64,000 bases of DNA from JAJPKK01 sp963800215 (lineage in GTDB: Bacteria; Pseudomonadota; Alphaproteobacteria; Rhizobiales; Xanthobacteraceae). The stretch covers positions 310,001 through 374,000 of the forward strand of contig CAWCZY010000018.1 in the NCBI GenBank assembly GCA_963800215.1, given 5' to 3'. The notes beneath the pieces were generated by a model. It was not told the DNA's origin, searched no databases, and worked only from the letters and a program-made list of their open reading frames with translations. Below, in pieces: positions 45,627 to 55,467 of this stretch (positions are counted from its first letter, which is position 1; every line of letters begins with the position of its first letter). Position numbers and translations under genes: made by a program.

Positions 45627-48075
45627 TCACCCGTCTCCCGCGGCGATGACGGATGCGAACTGGTTGGCGGTCTTCGGCGCCGCGGCCTCCTTCCAGGGAT
45701 CGTAGGTCGCCGCGACCGCGGCCTCCATCGCCGCATCGAGCGCCGCGGCGATGCCCTTCGCTGTCGTCGACCACGACGGCGCGAATCCGCTCGATGCCGA
45801 TCCGCTCGACGAAGGTGTAGGTGCGTTCCTTGTATTTCGCGTTTTCGCGGTAGAACTGCATGAAGCGGCCGGTGTAGAGCAGGACGTCGTCTTCATTGTC
45901 GACGATGCAGAGCACGTCGCCCTTGCGGACATGGGAGCCGCCGGCGCCGCCGATGTAGATTTCCCACTTGCCGTCGCCGATCGCGACCGCGCCGACGTCC
46001 TTGATCAGCGCCTCCGAGCAGTTGCGCGGACAGCCGGCGGTCGCCAGCTTGAGCTTGCCGGGGCTGTCGAGGCCGCGGAAGCGGCGCTCGATCTTGACCG
46101 CGAGCCCCATGCTGTCGCCCAGGCCGAAGCGGCAGTAGTCGATGCCGATGCAGCTCTTGCAGGTGCGATAGGTCTTGCCCCAGGCGTAGCCCGCGGGCAT
46201 GTCGAGATCGCGCCAGACGCCGGGCAGGTCGTGCTTCGGGCACGCCGACGAGGTCGATGCGCTGGCCGCCGGTCAGCTTGACCAGCGGCACGTTGTACTT
46301 GACCGCGACCTCGGCGATGCGCATCAGCTCGGCGGGCGTGCACACGCCGCCCGGCATTTCGGGGATGACGGAGAAGGTGCCGTCCTTCTGGATGTTGGCG
46401 TGCACGCGGTCGTTGATGAAGCGCGCGTCGCGCTCGTCCTCGTATTCGCCCGCCCAGATCGTGATGAGAAGCGAGGCCAGCGCCGGCTTGCTCGCGGCAT
46501 CCTCGACCCCGCCGGCCAGCGCGTTGAAGACCGCGGACACCGATTTGAGCCCCTGCTCGCGGATCGCCTTGACGAGGTCGGGCTTGCTCAGCGGGATCGT
46601 GGGGACGTAGTAGTGGACCGAAGGGTCCTCCTCGACCTCGCCGCCGCAGAACCACGTCGACGATCTCGCCGACCAGCCCCTTGCAGGAGCCGCAGCCCAT
46701 GCCGGCCCGGGTGGCGTTCATCACGCCGGGGCGCTGCGCATCCCGCCCGCGACGCAGGCGGCGATCGCGGCCTTGGTGACGCCGTTGCAGTTGCACACCT
46801 GCATCTCGCGCCGGCATCTCGTCGATGGTGACCTTCTGGCTGGGCGCGCCGAGATCGAACAGCAGCGACAGCCGCTCGTCGGGCAGCGGCGAGTCGCGGT
46901 CGAAGCCTGCATCAGATAGGCGGCCTTGCTGATGTCGCCCATCAGGATGCCGCCGACCAGGCGGCCCTCGCGCACGATCAGCTTCTTGTAGATGCCCCTC
47001 TTCGGCTCGGTGAACTGGATGATCTCGTCGCGCGTCCTCGGCGGGCTCGGTGATGCCCATGGAGGCGAGTTCGACGCCCATGACCTTGAGCTTGGTCGCG
47101 AGCTTGGAGCCGTGATAGGCGGCGTCGGATTGCTGTCCGGTGATGTGGTCGGCGAACACCTTGGCCTGCTCCCACAGCGGCGCCACCAGGCCGTAGACCT
47201 GGCCGCGGTGCTGCGCGCATTCGCCGACCACGTAGACGTTCGGGATCGTCGACCGAGCGCATGTGGTTGTCGACCACGATGGCGCGCTCGACGGTGAGTC
47301 CGCAGCGCAGCCCGATTTCCGAGTTGGGCCTGATGCCGGCGGAGACGACGACCATGTCGCAGTCGAGCGTGGTGCCGTCCTTGAAGCCGAGCCCGGTGAC
47401 CTCGTCCTCGCCGAGCACCTCGGTGGTGAGCTTCTTGAGATGGACGTTGACGCCCATCGCTTCCATGCTCGATCTCAGGATCGCGCCGCCGGCGGTGTCG
47501 AGCTGCATCTCCATGAGATGCCCGGCGAGATGCACGACATGGACCTCGCAGCCGTGGTTCAGGAGCCCGCGGGCGGCTTCCAGGCCGAGCAGGCCGCCGC
47601 CGATCACGGCGGCGCGGCGGCTCTGCTTCGCCTTGAGCGACGATCGCGTTGCAGTCGTCGATGGTGCGGAAGCCGAACACGCCCGGCTTGAGCTTGCCGT
47701 CCGGCACGATTGATGCCCGCCATCGGCGGAATGAAGGCGCGGCTGCCGGTGGCGATCAGCAGCTTGTCGTAAGCGCTCGCGAATGCCGTTCTCGGAAACC
47801 ACGACCTTGCGCCGCGCGGTCGATCTCGGTCACACGGCGCGCCGGCGTGCAGCTTGATGTCGTTCTCCTCGTACCAATCGAGCGGGTTGATGAAGATCTC
47901 GCTGGCATCCTGCGCGCCGCTGAGGATGTTCGAGAGCAGGATGCGGTTGTAGTTGCCGTAGGGCTCGTCGCCGAACATCGCGATGTCGAACCGGTCCTTG
48001 CCGCCGCGCCAGCACCTCCTCGACGGCGCGCGCGCCGGCCATGCCGTTGCCGACCACAACGAGTTTCTGCTTCAT
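45627..48075 (-). CDS. nirB: Nitrite reductase [NAD(P)H] large subunit, reading frame broken at ten or more places
   Basis: About 815 codons. FAD-binding start MKQKLVVVGNGMAGARAVEEV; AMFGDEPYGNYNRILLSNILSG; NADH site AAVIGGGLLGLEAARGLLNHG; the BFD-like [2Fe-2S] region VCNCNGVTKAAI...MGCGSCKG. The sulfite/nitrite reductase half has KTYRTCKSCIGIDYCRFG and ATAGCPRNCSEALIKD, the four Cys of the 4Fe-4S/sirohaem centre. It reduces nitrite to ammonium in the cytosol using NAD(P)H. The pieces occur in colinear order in changing frames; where I can reconstruct the codons (for example 47245, DDPNVYV) one base is surplus. Siroheme synthesis genes are not in the window. Confidence 0.88.
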
Positions 48076-48104
48076 CGGTCTCGTCCTCAGGGAGCGGCGG
48101 CTTT

Positions 48105-48454
48105 TCAGATTTCCAACAGCCCGATATCGATCACCAGGCTGCCGGATACGTCCGGCCGGGGCAGCCAGCAGCACGTCGAGCTTGGTTTCGGGGAAGATGT
48201 CCTCGATGACGACGAGCGCCACATGCACGCTCGATTTCGCGCCGATCGGGAAGTAGCGCATCGGCTTGCCGTCGCGCATCAGCAGGAGGTAGATGAGCTC
48301 GGGGCTGGAATTGCCGGCACGCAGATAGATCGAGTTGCGCGCGCTTGTCCGACGGGACGGTATAGGCGAGCTTGGCGTCGAGCGCGGTGGGCTTGTCGAG
48401 GCCACTGCCCTTGAAGGCAAAGACGCCCTGCAGAAATCGAGGTGCTGCTTCCAT
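48105..48454 (-). CDS. Small conserved protein of the nitrate assimilation operon (frame disturbed)
   Basis: About 115 residues assembled from three frames: MEAAPRFLQGVFAFKGSGLDKPTALDAKLAYTVPSD, then NSIYLRAGNSSPELIYLLLMRDGKPMRYFPIGAKSSVHVALVVIEDIF, then DVSGSLVIDIGLLEI and TGA at 48107. Frame changes lie near 48345 and 48160. Soluble and beta-rich with conserved R-G-NSS-E and KPMRYFPIG patterns. I recall such a gene between nasA and nirB in other Rhizobiales but know no role. Its position suggests an accessory to the nitrate or nitrite reductase. Confidence 0.62.
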
Positions 48455-48489
48455 GGTCTGCCTCACTGCGACAAGGTTGACGCCGGGGT

Positions 48490-50597
48490 TTACGCTCGCG
48501 CGGCCGCGGCAGCGGCGATCTTCTCGACGCGGACCGCGCAGACCTTGAACTCGGGAATGCGCGACACCGGATCGAGCGCCGGATTGGTGAGCGAATTGGC
48601 GCAGGCGCCGCCGCCCCAGTGGAACGGCGCGAACACCGTATCGAGCCGGATGTCGCGGGTGAGCCGCGCCTTCATGACGGCACGCCCGCGCCGCGTGGTG
48701 AGCCGGACCTTGTCCCCCGCGGCGATGCCGAGGCTACCGGCGGTATCGGGGTGGATTTCCGCGAACGCCTCCGGCGCCGCCGTGGCGAGTTCCTTGATGC
48801 GGCGGGTCTGCGTGCCCGACTGGTATTGCGCCAGCACGCGGCCGGTGGTGAGGAAATACGGGTATTCGGCATCGGGAAGCTCGGCCGCCTGCTGGTACTC
48901 GACCGGGTGGAAGCGGGCGCGTCCGTCCTCGGTGCCGAAACGGTCGAGGAACATGCGGGGCGTGCCGGGATGGTTTTCGTCGGGGCAAGGCCAGAACACG
49001 CCGTCCTCGCGCACGATGCGCTCATAGGTGATCCCGGCGTAATCGGCGGTGCCGCCGGCAGCTGGCGCGCCGGAATTCCGCGAAGGTCGCGCGCGTGTCG
49101 GCGGTGAAGTGGCGGCCGGCGCCGAGGCGGTCGGCCAGCGCCTTGAGGATCTGGGCGTCGGTCCACACGCCCGTCGGGCGGCGCCTGCACGCGGCGGCGC
49201 AGCAGCACGCGGCCCTCGAGGTTGGTCATGGTGCCCTCCTCTTCCGCCCACTGGGCGACCGGCAGCACCACGTCGGCCTGGGCCGCGGTCTCGGACAGGA
49301 ACAGGTCCGCCACCACCAGGAGGTCGAGGGCGCCGAGCCGGGCGCCGAGCTGGTCGGCCGCCGGCGCGGAGATCGCGACATTGGAGGCGAACACCAGCAG
49401 GCCGCGTATGGACGTGCCGAGCGCCGCCAGCAGCTCGGCGGCGGACAGGCCGGCGCACGGCAGGTCGTCGGGATCGATGCCCCAGATCGCCGCGATCTCG
49501 GCGCGATGCCTGGGATTGTCGATCTTGCGATAGCCGGGAAGCTGGTCGGCCTTCTGGCCGTGCTCGCGGCCGCCCTGCCCGTTGCCCTGCCCGGTCAGGC
49601 AGCCATAGCCGCAGCACGGCTTGCCGGCCTTGCCCAGCGCCAGCGCCAGATTGATGAAGGCGAGCACATTGTCGACGCCATGGCTCTGCTGCTCGGGGCC
49701 GCGCCCGGTGAGCACCATGGCGGTGGCCGCCTCCCCCAGGATGTGGGCGGCCTCTTCGATCTTGCGCGCCGGCACGCCGGTGATCCGCTCGACGCGATCG
49801 GGCCAATAGGACGCGACGATGCGGCGGACCGCGTCGAAACCGGCGGTGCGCGCCGCGATGAAGCTCGTCGTCGATCAGCCGGCGCGCTGATCGCCACGTG
49901 CAGCAGCCCGTTGGCGAGCGCGGCGTCGGTCCCGGGCGTGAGCTGCAGGTGCAGCGAGGCGAGCTTCGCGGTCGCCGACCGGCGGGGATCGACCACGATG
50001 AGCTTGCCGCCGCGGCGGCGCTGCTCCTCGAAATACTGCATCAGCGGCGGCATGGTGTCGGCCGGGATTGCCGCCGACCAGAAGCACCGCCGCGGCCCCC
50101 GGAATGTCCTCCAGCGGGAACGGCAGGCCGCGATCGATCCCGAACGCACGCAGCCCCGCCGCGGCGGCCGACGCCATGCAGAAGCGGCCGTTGTAGTCGA
50201 TGTTGGCGGTCCGCAGCGCGACGCGGGCGAATTTGCCCAGCATGTAGGCCTTCTCGTTGGTGAGGCCGCCGCCGCCGAACACGCCGATCGCGTCGGGACC
50301 CGATGCCGCCTGGATCGCACGCAGGTCGGCGGCGATGCGGTCGAGCGCCTCGTCCCAGCTCACCGGCGAGCAGGGCGCCGCCCTTGTGCTCGCGCACCAG
50401 CGGCTCGGTCAGCCGGTCGCGCGCGTCGAGCAATTCGGCGGCGGTAAAGCCCTTGCGGCACAGGCCGCCCTTGTTGGTGGGAAAGTCGCGCGGCGGCGAC
50501 CACCATGCGGCCGTCCTCCGCCGCCAGGCTCATGCCGCATTGCAGAGCGCAGTAGGGGCAGTGGGTGTCGCCTTGCATGATGGATCGTGTCGGTCAT
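48490..50597 (-). CDS. nasA: Assimilatory nitrate reductase catalytic subunit, frameshifted
   Basis: About 700 codons. The N-terminal 4Fe-4S motif HCPYCALQCGM and a downstream CRKGF-type Cys are followed by SWDEALDRIAADLRAI, VFGGGGLTNEKAYMLGKFAR and YNGRFCMASA. Molybdopterin-binding stretches follow (VDPRRSATAK, LALALGKAGKPCCGYGCLTGQGNGQGGREHGQKADQLPGYR, AEEEGTMTNLEGRVLLRRR). The C-terminal MopB-CT domain holds PDAEYPYFLTTGRVLAQYQSGTQTRR and HWGGGACANSLTNPALDPVSRIPEFKVCAVRVE. It reduces nitrate to nitrite in the cytosol. Frames change about seven times (e.g. 50065, expected VGGNPADTM). ATG 50597 has GAGG upstream; 50578 is an alternative. No C-terminal BFD or FAD fusion is seen. Confidence 0.87.
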
Positions 50598-50662
50598 GCC
50601 CTCGTTGCGGCCTCGAGCGTGATCCCGAAAAGCTGCAGCCTTCTCTGACGAGATCATGCGGT

Positions 50663-50786
50663 CTAGTGGTCTGACCCCAACATTTGACTCCCAAATGTTG
50701 GGACAAGTCAGCCCACCAACTTATTTGCAGTAGTGGGGCGACTTATCCAAACAGATGGGAACCATCTGTTTGGGTCGCACCACTAG
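50663..50786. repeat. 124-bp MITE-like element with CTAG ends and two internal hairpins
   Basis: Terminal imperfect inverted repeats of about 25 bp (CTAGTGGTCTGACCCCAACA against CTAGTGGTGCGACCCAAACA). Inside are two perfect stem-loops, CCAACATTTG-ACTC-CCAAATGTTGG and CCAAACAGATGG-GAA-CCATCTGTTTGG. No coding capacity. It lies between nasA and the narK-type gene, and its right-end CTAG supplies the TAG stop of the transporter. Confidence 0.7.
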
Positions 50787-52036
50787 ATGCGCGCGGCTAC
50801 CAGTTTGGCCCCCCATGTGGTTCGCCAGCGTGTCTTGACGCTGCTCAATCCGACCAGCGCCAGCACCGCCAATGCGGCGAACACGAGAAGGCCCGCCTGA
50901 TAGCTTCCGGTGAACTGTTTGGAATAGCCGAGGCTCGAGGCGAGATAGAATCCGCCGAGGCCTCCGGTCATTCCGACGAGGCCGGTCATGACGCCGATCT
51001 CGGAGCGGAACCGTTGCGGCACCAGTTGGAAGACGGAGCCGTTGCCCATCCCCAGAGCCAGCATGCCGACGACGAAAGAGGTCAAAGCCATCCACGCCAT
51101 GGGCAGATGGAAGCTCGCGATCGTAATCGCGACCGCCGCCACCATGTACATGATGGTCAGGGCGCGGATGCCGCCGATGCGGTCGGCGAGGGCGCCGCCG
51201 ACCGGCCGCACCAGCGATCCCGCAAACACGCAGGCGGCGGTGAAATAGCCGGCGGTGACGGGGTTGAGGCCGTAGTCGACATTGAAATAGATCGAGAGCG
51301 AAGAGGCCAGGCCCACGAAGCCGCCGAAAGTGACGGAGTAGAAGAACATGAACCACCAGGCATCGCCGACGCGCAGCACGGCGAGATACTCCATCCAGCC
51401 CTTGGGCGGCGGCGCGGTGGGACTGTCCTTGGCATAGAGGATGTAGACGACGAAGGCGGCGAGCAGGGGAATGAGCGCGAGGCCGAACACGTTGATCCAG
51501 CCGAATGCCGCGGCCAGGCTGGGCGCAAACAGCGCCGCCAGCACGGTCCCCGAATTGCCGGCGCCCGCAATGCCGAGCGCCATGCCCTGGTGCTCCGGCG
51601 GATACCACCGCGACGCCAATGGCAGCGCCACCGCAAAGGATGCACCCGCGACGCCGAGGATGATGCCGGCCAGAAGAACCCCGGCGAAGCTGTGGATGCC
51701 GTGGAGCCAGATCGCGAACAGACCGATCAGCACGATCACCTGCGCGATCAGCCCGGTGCGCCTCGGCTTGAGATGATCGACCAGGACGCCGAGGACCACG
51801 CGGATCACGGCGCCGGCGAGCACGGGCACGGCGACCATCAATCCCTTTTGCGCATTGTCGAGGTCGAGGTCGGCCGCGATCTGAACCCCCAGCGGTCCGA
51901 GCATGACCCAGACCATGAAGGAGATGTCGAAATAGAAGAACGCGGCAAACAGCGTCGGCGTATTGCCGGACTGGAAGAACGCCTTGTCGATCATCCAGGC
52001 ATGTTTCCAAGTTTCTCCGCGGAATGTCGTGGTCAA
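50783..52036 (-). CDS. narK: Nitrate/nitrite MFS transporter (NarK/NRT family)
   Basis: 417 residues, about 12 membrane helices. MTTTFRGETWKHAWMIDKAFF, then FYFDISFMVWVMLGPLGVQIAADL, GVLVDHLKPRRTGL (MFS motif), GIAGAGNSGTVLAALFAPSLAAAFGW (first nitrate signature, Gly-rich) and VGMTGGLGGFYLASSLGYSKQFTGSY (second signature) identify the nitrate/nitrite porter family. Inner membrane. Same strand as nasA-nirBD and upstream of them, so it likely begins the operon, although the MITE-like element separates them. The symbol could equally be nasA-type porter in other nomenclature. Confidence 0.9.
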   Translation of the reverse strand: MTTTFRGETWKHAWMIDKAFFQSGNTPTLFAAFFYFDISFMVWVMLGPLGVQIAADLDLDNAQKGLMVAVPVLAGAVIRVVLGVLVDHLKPRRTGLIAQVIVLIGLFAIWLHGIHSFAGVLLAGIILGVAGASFAVALPLASRWYPPEHQGMALGIAGAGNSGTVLAALFAPSLAAAFGWINVFGLALIPLLAAFVVYILYAKDSPTAPPPKGWMEYLAVLRVGDAWWFMFFYSVTFGGFVGLASSLSIYFNVDYGLNPVTAGYFTAACVFAGSLVRPVGGALADRIGGIRALTIMYMVAAVAITIASFHLPMAWMALTSFVVGMLALGMGNGSVFQLVPQRFRSEIGVMTGLVGMTGGLGGFYLASSLGYSKQFTGSYQAGLLVFAALAVLALVGLSSVKTRWRTTWGAKLVAARI

Positions 52037-52230
52037 AATGAGAGCACACCGAGTCGGAATGAAATCATCGCGATGATGTGACGAGGTCGGTTAAATCCAC
52101 GCAGATTGCCGATAACTTGTGCGTTGATCGGGGTCGTCCCACTTGCACGGTTGCGCATCACGCCGCGCATATTTTGTGCGCCGCCGAAGGCGCTATTCTA
52201 TTGCGGCGAAAAGAGAGGTTCGTAGACGCC
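52037..52230. promoter_or_regulatory. Divergent promoter region between narK and the phosphatase-kinase gene
   Basis: 194 bp between two divergent starts. It must hold both promoters. TTGTGCGTTG (near 52118) and GCATATTTTGTGC (near 52166) are the less GC-rich parts. I found no clear sigma-54 (GG-N10-GC) box. Confidence 0.35.
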
Positions 52231-54030
52231 ATGGAACCCGCCCCCGCGCCCGGCGAAGCCACGGCCGGCGAAACGACCCGGCTCGAGCTGCGTTGCGGCA
52301 TCGCCACCGACATCGGCCCGCGCGAGCGCAACGAGGACTATGCCGCTTTCCATGCCGGCGGCCGCGAGCAGCAGGCACGCCTGGGCGCGGTGGCCGTGAT
52401 CGCCGACGGCGTCGGCGGCGCCAAAGGCGGCCGGGTGGCGGCGGAGCTCGCGGTGCGTTCCTTCATCGACGGCCATCTCGGCCAGAACGCGACGCTGGGC
52501 ATCCAGCGCAGTAGCGCCCGCACGGTGGAAGCCTTCAATTCCTGGGCGCACGCCATCGGCCGTGGCGACGACAACCTCGCGGGGATGGCGTGCACGCTGA
52601 CCGCGCTGGTCCTGCGCGGACGGCGGGTCCACGTGGTCCATGTCGGTGACAGCCGCGCCTATCGCTGGCGCGACGGACGCCTGGACCAGATGACCACCGA
52701 CCACGCCCTGGCCGGCGCCGGATTGCGGCATATCCTCACCCGGGCGGTGGGCGCGGAAGAGAGCATCCGCATCGATTACAGCACCGACACCATGCGCCTG
52801 TACGACCGCTATCTCCTCTGCACCGACGGCATCCATGGCGGCGTCACGGACCGGGCGCTGGCGGAGATCCTGGCGCGGCGCAACGCGCCCGAGGAGACCG
52901 CGCGCGCGCTGGTCGCGGCCGGGATCGCCGCGCGAACCGGAGACAACGCCACCGCGCTGGTGATCGACGTCATCGGCCTGCCGCCGGCCGACCAGGCCGA
53001 CCTCGCCTTTGCCGCCGCCGGTCTGCCGTTGCTGCCGGTGCCCAAGGCCGGCGCCACCATCGACGGATTCCACCTGCAGGCCGTGCTGGCGGACGGCCGC
53101 TACACCCGAGTGTTCGACGCGCAAGACCGCATCGAGCAGCGCCGCGTCATCTTGAAATTCCCCAAACCCATCACCGGGGCGGAGGACGTCTTGCGCGAGG
53201 CGTTTCTGCGCGAGGCATGGATCGCGGCGCGCATCCGCAGCCCCTGGGTCGGCGAAGCGATCGAGCTCACGCCGGAACGCCAAACCGGGCTCTACACCGC
53301 GGTGCCGTTCTACGTGGGCGAGACGCTCGAACGGCGGCTGGCGCGGCCGCCGCGGCTATCCCTGACGGCGGGCCTCGGTTATGCGATCAAGCTCGCCGGC
53401 GGCGTCGCCGCGCTTCACCGCGCCGGCATCATCCACCGCGACATCAAGCCCGAAAACGTGATCCTGGAAGCGATCCGGGACCGCGAGGTTCCCGGGCTGC
53501 GGCTGATCGACCTCGGCGTCGCGCGGCTGCCGCACATGGAGGACGTCCCGGCTCCCCATGCGCCGGGGACGCCGAGCTACATGGCGCCGGAATTGTTCTC
53601 GGGCGCGCCGGGCGACGAACGCTCGGACCAGTTCGCGCTCGGCGTGACGATCTACCGGATGTTCACCGGCGCCTACCCCTATGGCGAGATCGAGGCGTTC
53701 TCGCATCCGCGCTTCAAGCGGGCCAAGCCCTTGACCGCGCACCGCCCCGACCTGCCGGCATGGCTCGACCAGGCCCTCGCCCGCGCCACCGCGGCCGATC
53801 CCGACGACCGTTTCGGCGACGTCTTCGAGTTCATCTTCGCATTGGAGCACGGCGCGATCCGCGCGGCGCCGCCGACCCCGCGGCCGCGGCCACTCTACGA
53901 GCGTAATCCGCTGCTGTTCTGGAAGGTCGTCTCGGCCCTGTTGGCGCTGGCGCTCGGCCTGTCGCTCGCGCTGCGGGCGAACATCGCGCGCGCGCCGCCG
54001 GCCGAGCGGCCGGCCGCAAGCCAGCGTTGA
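52231..54030 (+). CDS. Bifunctional PP2C phosphatase / Ser-Thr protein kinase, membrane-anchored
   Basis: 599 residues from ATG 52231 (an upstream ATG adds 51 unlikely residues). The N-terminal PP2C domain (about 20-250) has TDIGPRERNEDYAAFH, VAVIADGVGGAKGG, HVVHVGDSRAYRWRDGRL and RTGDNATALVIDV, the metal Asp residues. The kinase domain (about 270-540) has IEQRRVILKFPKP (Lys), GIIHRDIKPENVIL (catalytic HRD), LRLIDLGVARL (a DLG in place of DFG) and GTPSYMAPELF. The C-terminal VVSALLALALGLSLALRANI is a membrane helix. This fusion recurs beside nitrate assimilation genes, so it may regulate uptake or reduction. The DLG is noteworthy but tolerated in some kinases. Confidence 0.9.
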   Translation: MEPAPAPGEATAGETTRLELRCGIATDIGPRERNEDYAAFHAGGREQQARLGAVAVIADGVGGAKGGRVAAELAVRSFIDGHLGQNATLGIQRSSARTVEAFNSWAHAIGRGDDNLAGMACTLTALVLRGRRVHVVHVGDSRAYRWRDGRLDQMTTDHALAGAGLRHILTRAVGAEESIRIDYSTDTMRLYDRYLLCTDGIHGGVTDRALAEILARRNAPEETARALVAAGIAARTGDNATALVIDVIGLPPADQADLAFAAAGLPLLPVPKAGATIDGFHLQAVLADGRYTRVFDAQDRIEQRRVILKFPKPITGAEDVLREAFLREAWIAARIRSPWVGEAIELTPERQTGLYTAVPFYVGETLERRLARPPRLSLTAGLGYAIKLAGGVAALHRAGIIHRDIKPENVILEAIRDREVPGLRLIDLGVARLPHMEDVPAPHAPGTPSYMAPELFSGAPGDERSDQFALGVTIYRMFTGAYPYGEIEAFSHPRFKRAKPLTAHRPDLPAWLDQALARATAADPDDRFGDVFEFIFALEHGAIRAAPPTPRPRPLYERNPLLFWKVVSALLALALGLSLALRANIARAPPAERPAASQR

Positions 54031-54044
54031 TCGGGGACGAAGTC

Positions 54045-54130
54045 GTAGGGTGGGCAAAGCGAAGCGTGCCCACATCTGTCTGCGCATCCGCGTGGGCACG
54101 GCGCGAAGGGCGCGCCTTTGCCCACCCTAC
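54045..54130. repeat. Palindromic repeat GTAGGGTGGGCAAAGCGAAGCG ... CGCCTTTGCCCACCCTAC
   Basis: Inverted arms of about 30 bp, right after the kinase gene stop and before the convergent patatin gene. A dispersed repeat of the same style as 27064. It could form a bidirectional 3' hairpin. Confidence 0.7.
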
Positions 54131-54157
54131 AAAGTCCGGTCGAGACGCACCGCAGAA

Positions 54158-55411
54158 TTACCTCGTCGGCGCAGACTCGCGTTCGAATGGCGCCCGCCCG
54201 GATCGCCTCGGCACATCCGTCGGATCATGGGCGGCGTCATCCGTCATCTTCCGCGTTTCCGCATGGGGCGGGCGCGGCGCATCGTTCATTTCGGGCTCCG
54301 TTCGGTAGCGCCACAAGTCGCTATCGACCGTATTGATTCCGTCGCGAGTGACGCGATGTACCATACAGCAGACGTGAGACGGTTTTTGAACGCGGGACCA
54401 AGGTTTCGCAGCCAATGTGCGCCGCATGTCCGAAAGGCCAGCCGAGCGTCGCTCAGCGATCGACGCGCGCGAAAACTCGGCGTCACTGGAGGGAATCTGG
54501 TCTTCCTCCGGATGATACATGATATGGACCAGGTCGAGGCGCTGGTCGGGCGGCGCTGCCCCCGTATGTTCGAGCAACTGCAGTGCGTGGCGAAGGTTTA
54601 TCCTGGTCGCCAGCCAATCGACATGCTGAGTCGTTCTGCTTGCGTATTGTATCCGCTTGGCGCGCCAGAGAACGTCCTCCATCGTCTCCGGCGCCGGACC
54701 CTGGGCGCTCCACAAATTTATGACGAACGCTATGCTGTGGCCGGACGGGATGTCGTCCAGGACCGCCTCGAGGGGCGAGTTCGAGACGCAGCCGCCGTCC
54801 CAGTAAAGCCTGTCGCCCACACGAGTGGCCGGAAAGCCCGGCGGCAGCGAGCCGCTCGCCACGACGTGTTCCGGGCCGAAGCGACCGCTCATTTTGCGGG
54901 TGTCGAAGAAATCCAACATACCGGTCTCGACGTCCGTCGCGCCGACCGAAAGCCGTGTAGCCGTTCTTTCATTGAGATGGTCGAAATCGACCGTCTCCGA
55001 AAGCGTTTCAAACAGAGGCGCCGTATCGTAGAAACTCGTCGCCTCAACCCCGGGCGGCGCGAAATACGGATTCACCGCGCGAGGCTTGAAGAAACCGGGT
55101 TGTCCCTCCAACAGCGTCGTGGCGAAGCTTAGATTGTGTTCCCAGGTTCTCAGCCTTGTGCCACCGAATGCCGGAATCACCGGTGGCCGGGAGATTGCGG
55201 CCCAGAATGCCTCCAACCGTTCGAGCCGTCGCTCCGCGACGTTGCCGGCGATTATCGCCCCGTTGATTGCGCCCATCGAGATGCCGCACACCCAGTCGGG
55301 CTCGAAGCCACCTTCTCGTAACGCCTGAAAGGCGCCGATATGATAGGCGCCCATGGCTCCGCCGCCCTGCAGGACCAGGATACAGGTCGGCCTTGCGGCT
55401 GGTAAGGTCAT
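54158..55411 (-). CDS. Patatin-like phospholipase with DUF3734 tail
   Basis: 417 residues. Oxyanion loop LQGGGAMGAYHIGAFQAL, nucleophile Ser in VCGISMGAINGAII (GxSxG) and the catalytic Asp in YWDGGCVSNSPLEAVLDD (DGG). The C-terminal third (LRHALQLL...LDLVHIMYHPEEDQIPSSDAEFSRASIAERRSAGLSDMRRTL) matches the DUF3734 part seen in bacterial patatins. No signal peptide. It should hydrolyse acyl-lipids, or act as a membrane-associated lipase. Same strand and close to the PQQ-type gene (56 bp), so the two may be co-transcribed. Confidence 0.88.
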   Translation of the reverse strand: MTLPAARPTCILVLQGGGAMGAYHIGAFQALREGGFEPDWVCGISMGAINGAIIAGNVAERRLERLEAFWAAISRPPVIPAFGGTRLRTWEHNLSFATTLLEGQPGFFKPRAVNPYFAPPGVEATSFYDTAPLFETLSETVDFDHLNERTATRLSVGATDVETGMLDFFDTRKMSGRFGPEHVVASGSLPPGFPATRVGDRLYWDGGCVSNSPLEAVLDDIPSGHSIAFVINLWSAQGPAPETMEDVLWRAKRIQYASRTTQHVDWLATRINLRHALQLLEHTGAAPPDQRLDLVHIMYHPEEDQIPSSDAEFSRASIAERRSAGLSDMRRTLAAKPWSRVQKPSHVCCMVHRVTRDGINTVDSDLWRYRTEPEMNDAPRPPHAETRKMTDDAAHDPTDVPRRSGRAPFERESAPTR

Positions 55412-55467
55412 TTGCCTCGCTCCACTTCTCTTCGGTGGCCGCGCATTCGTTCAAACCAAGTCGGGGC

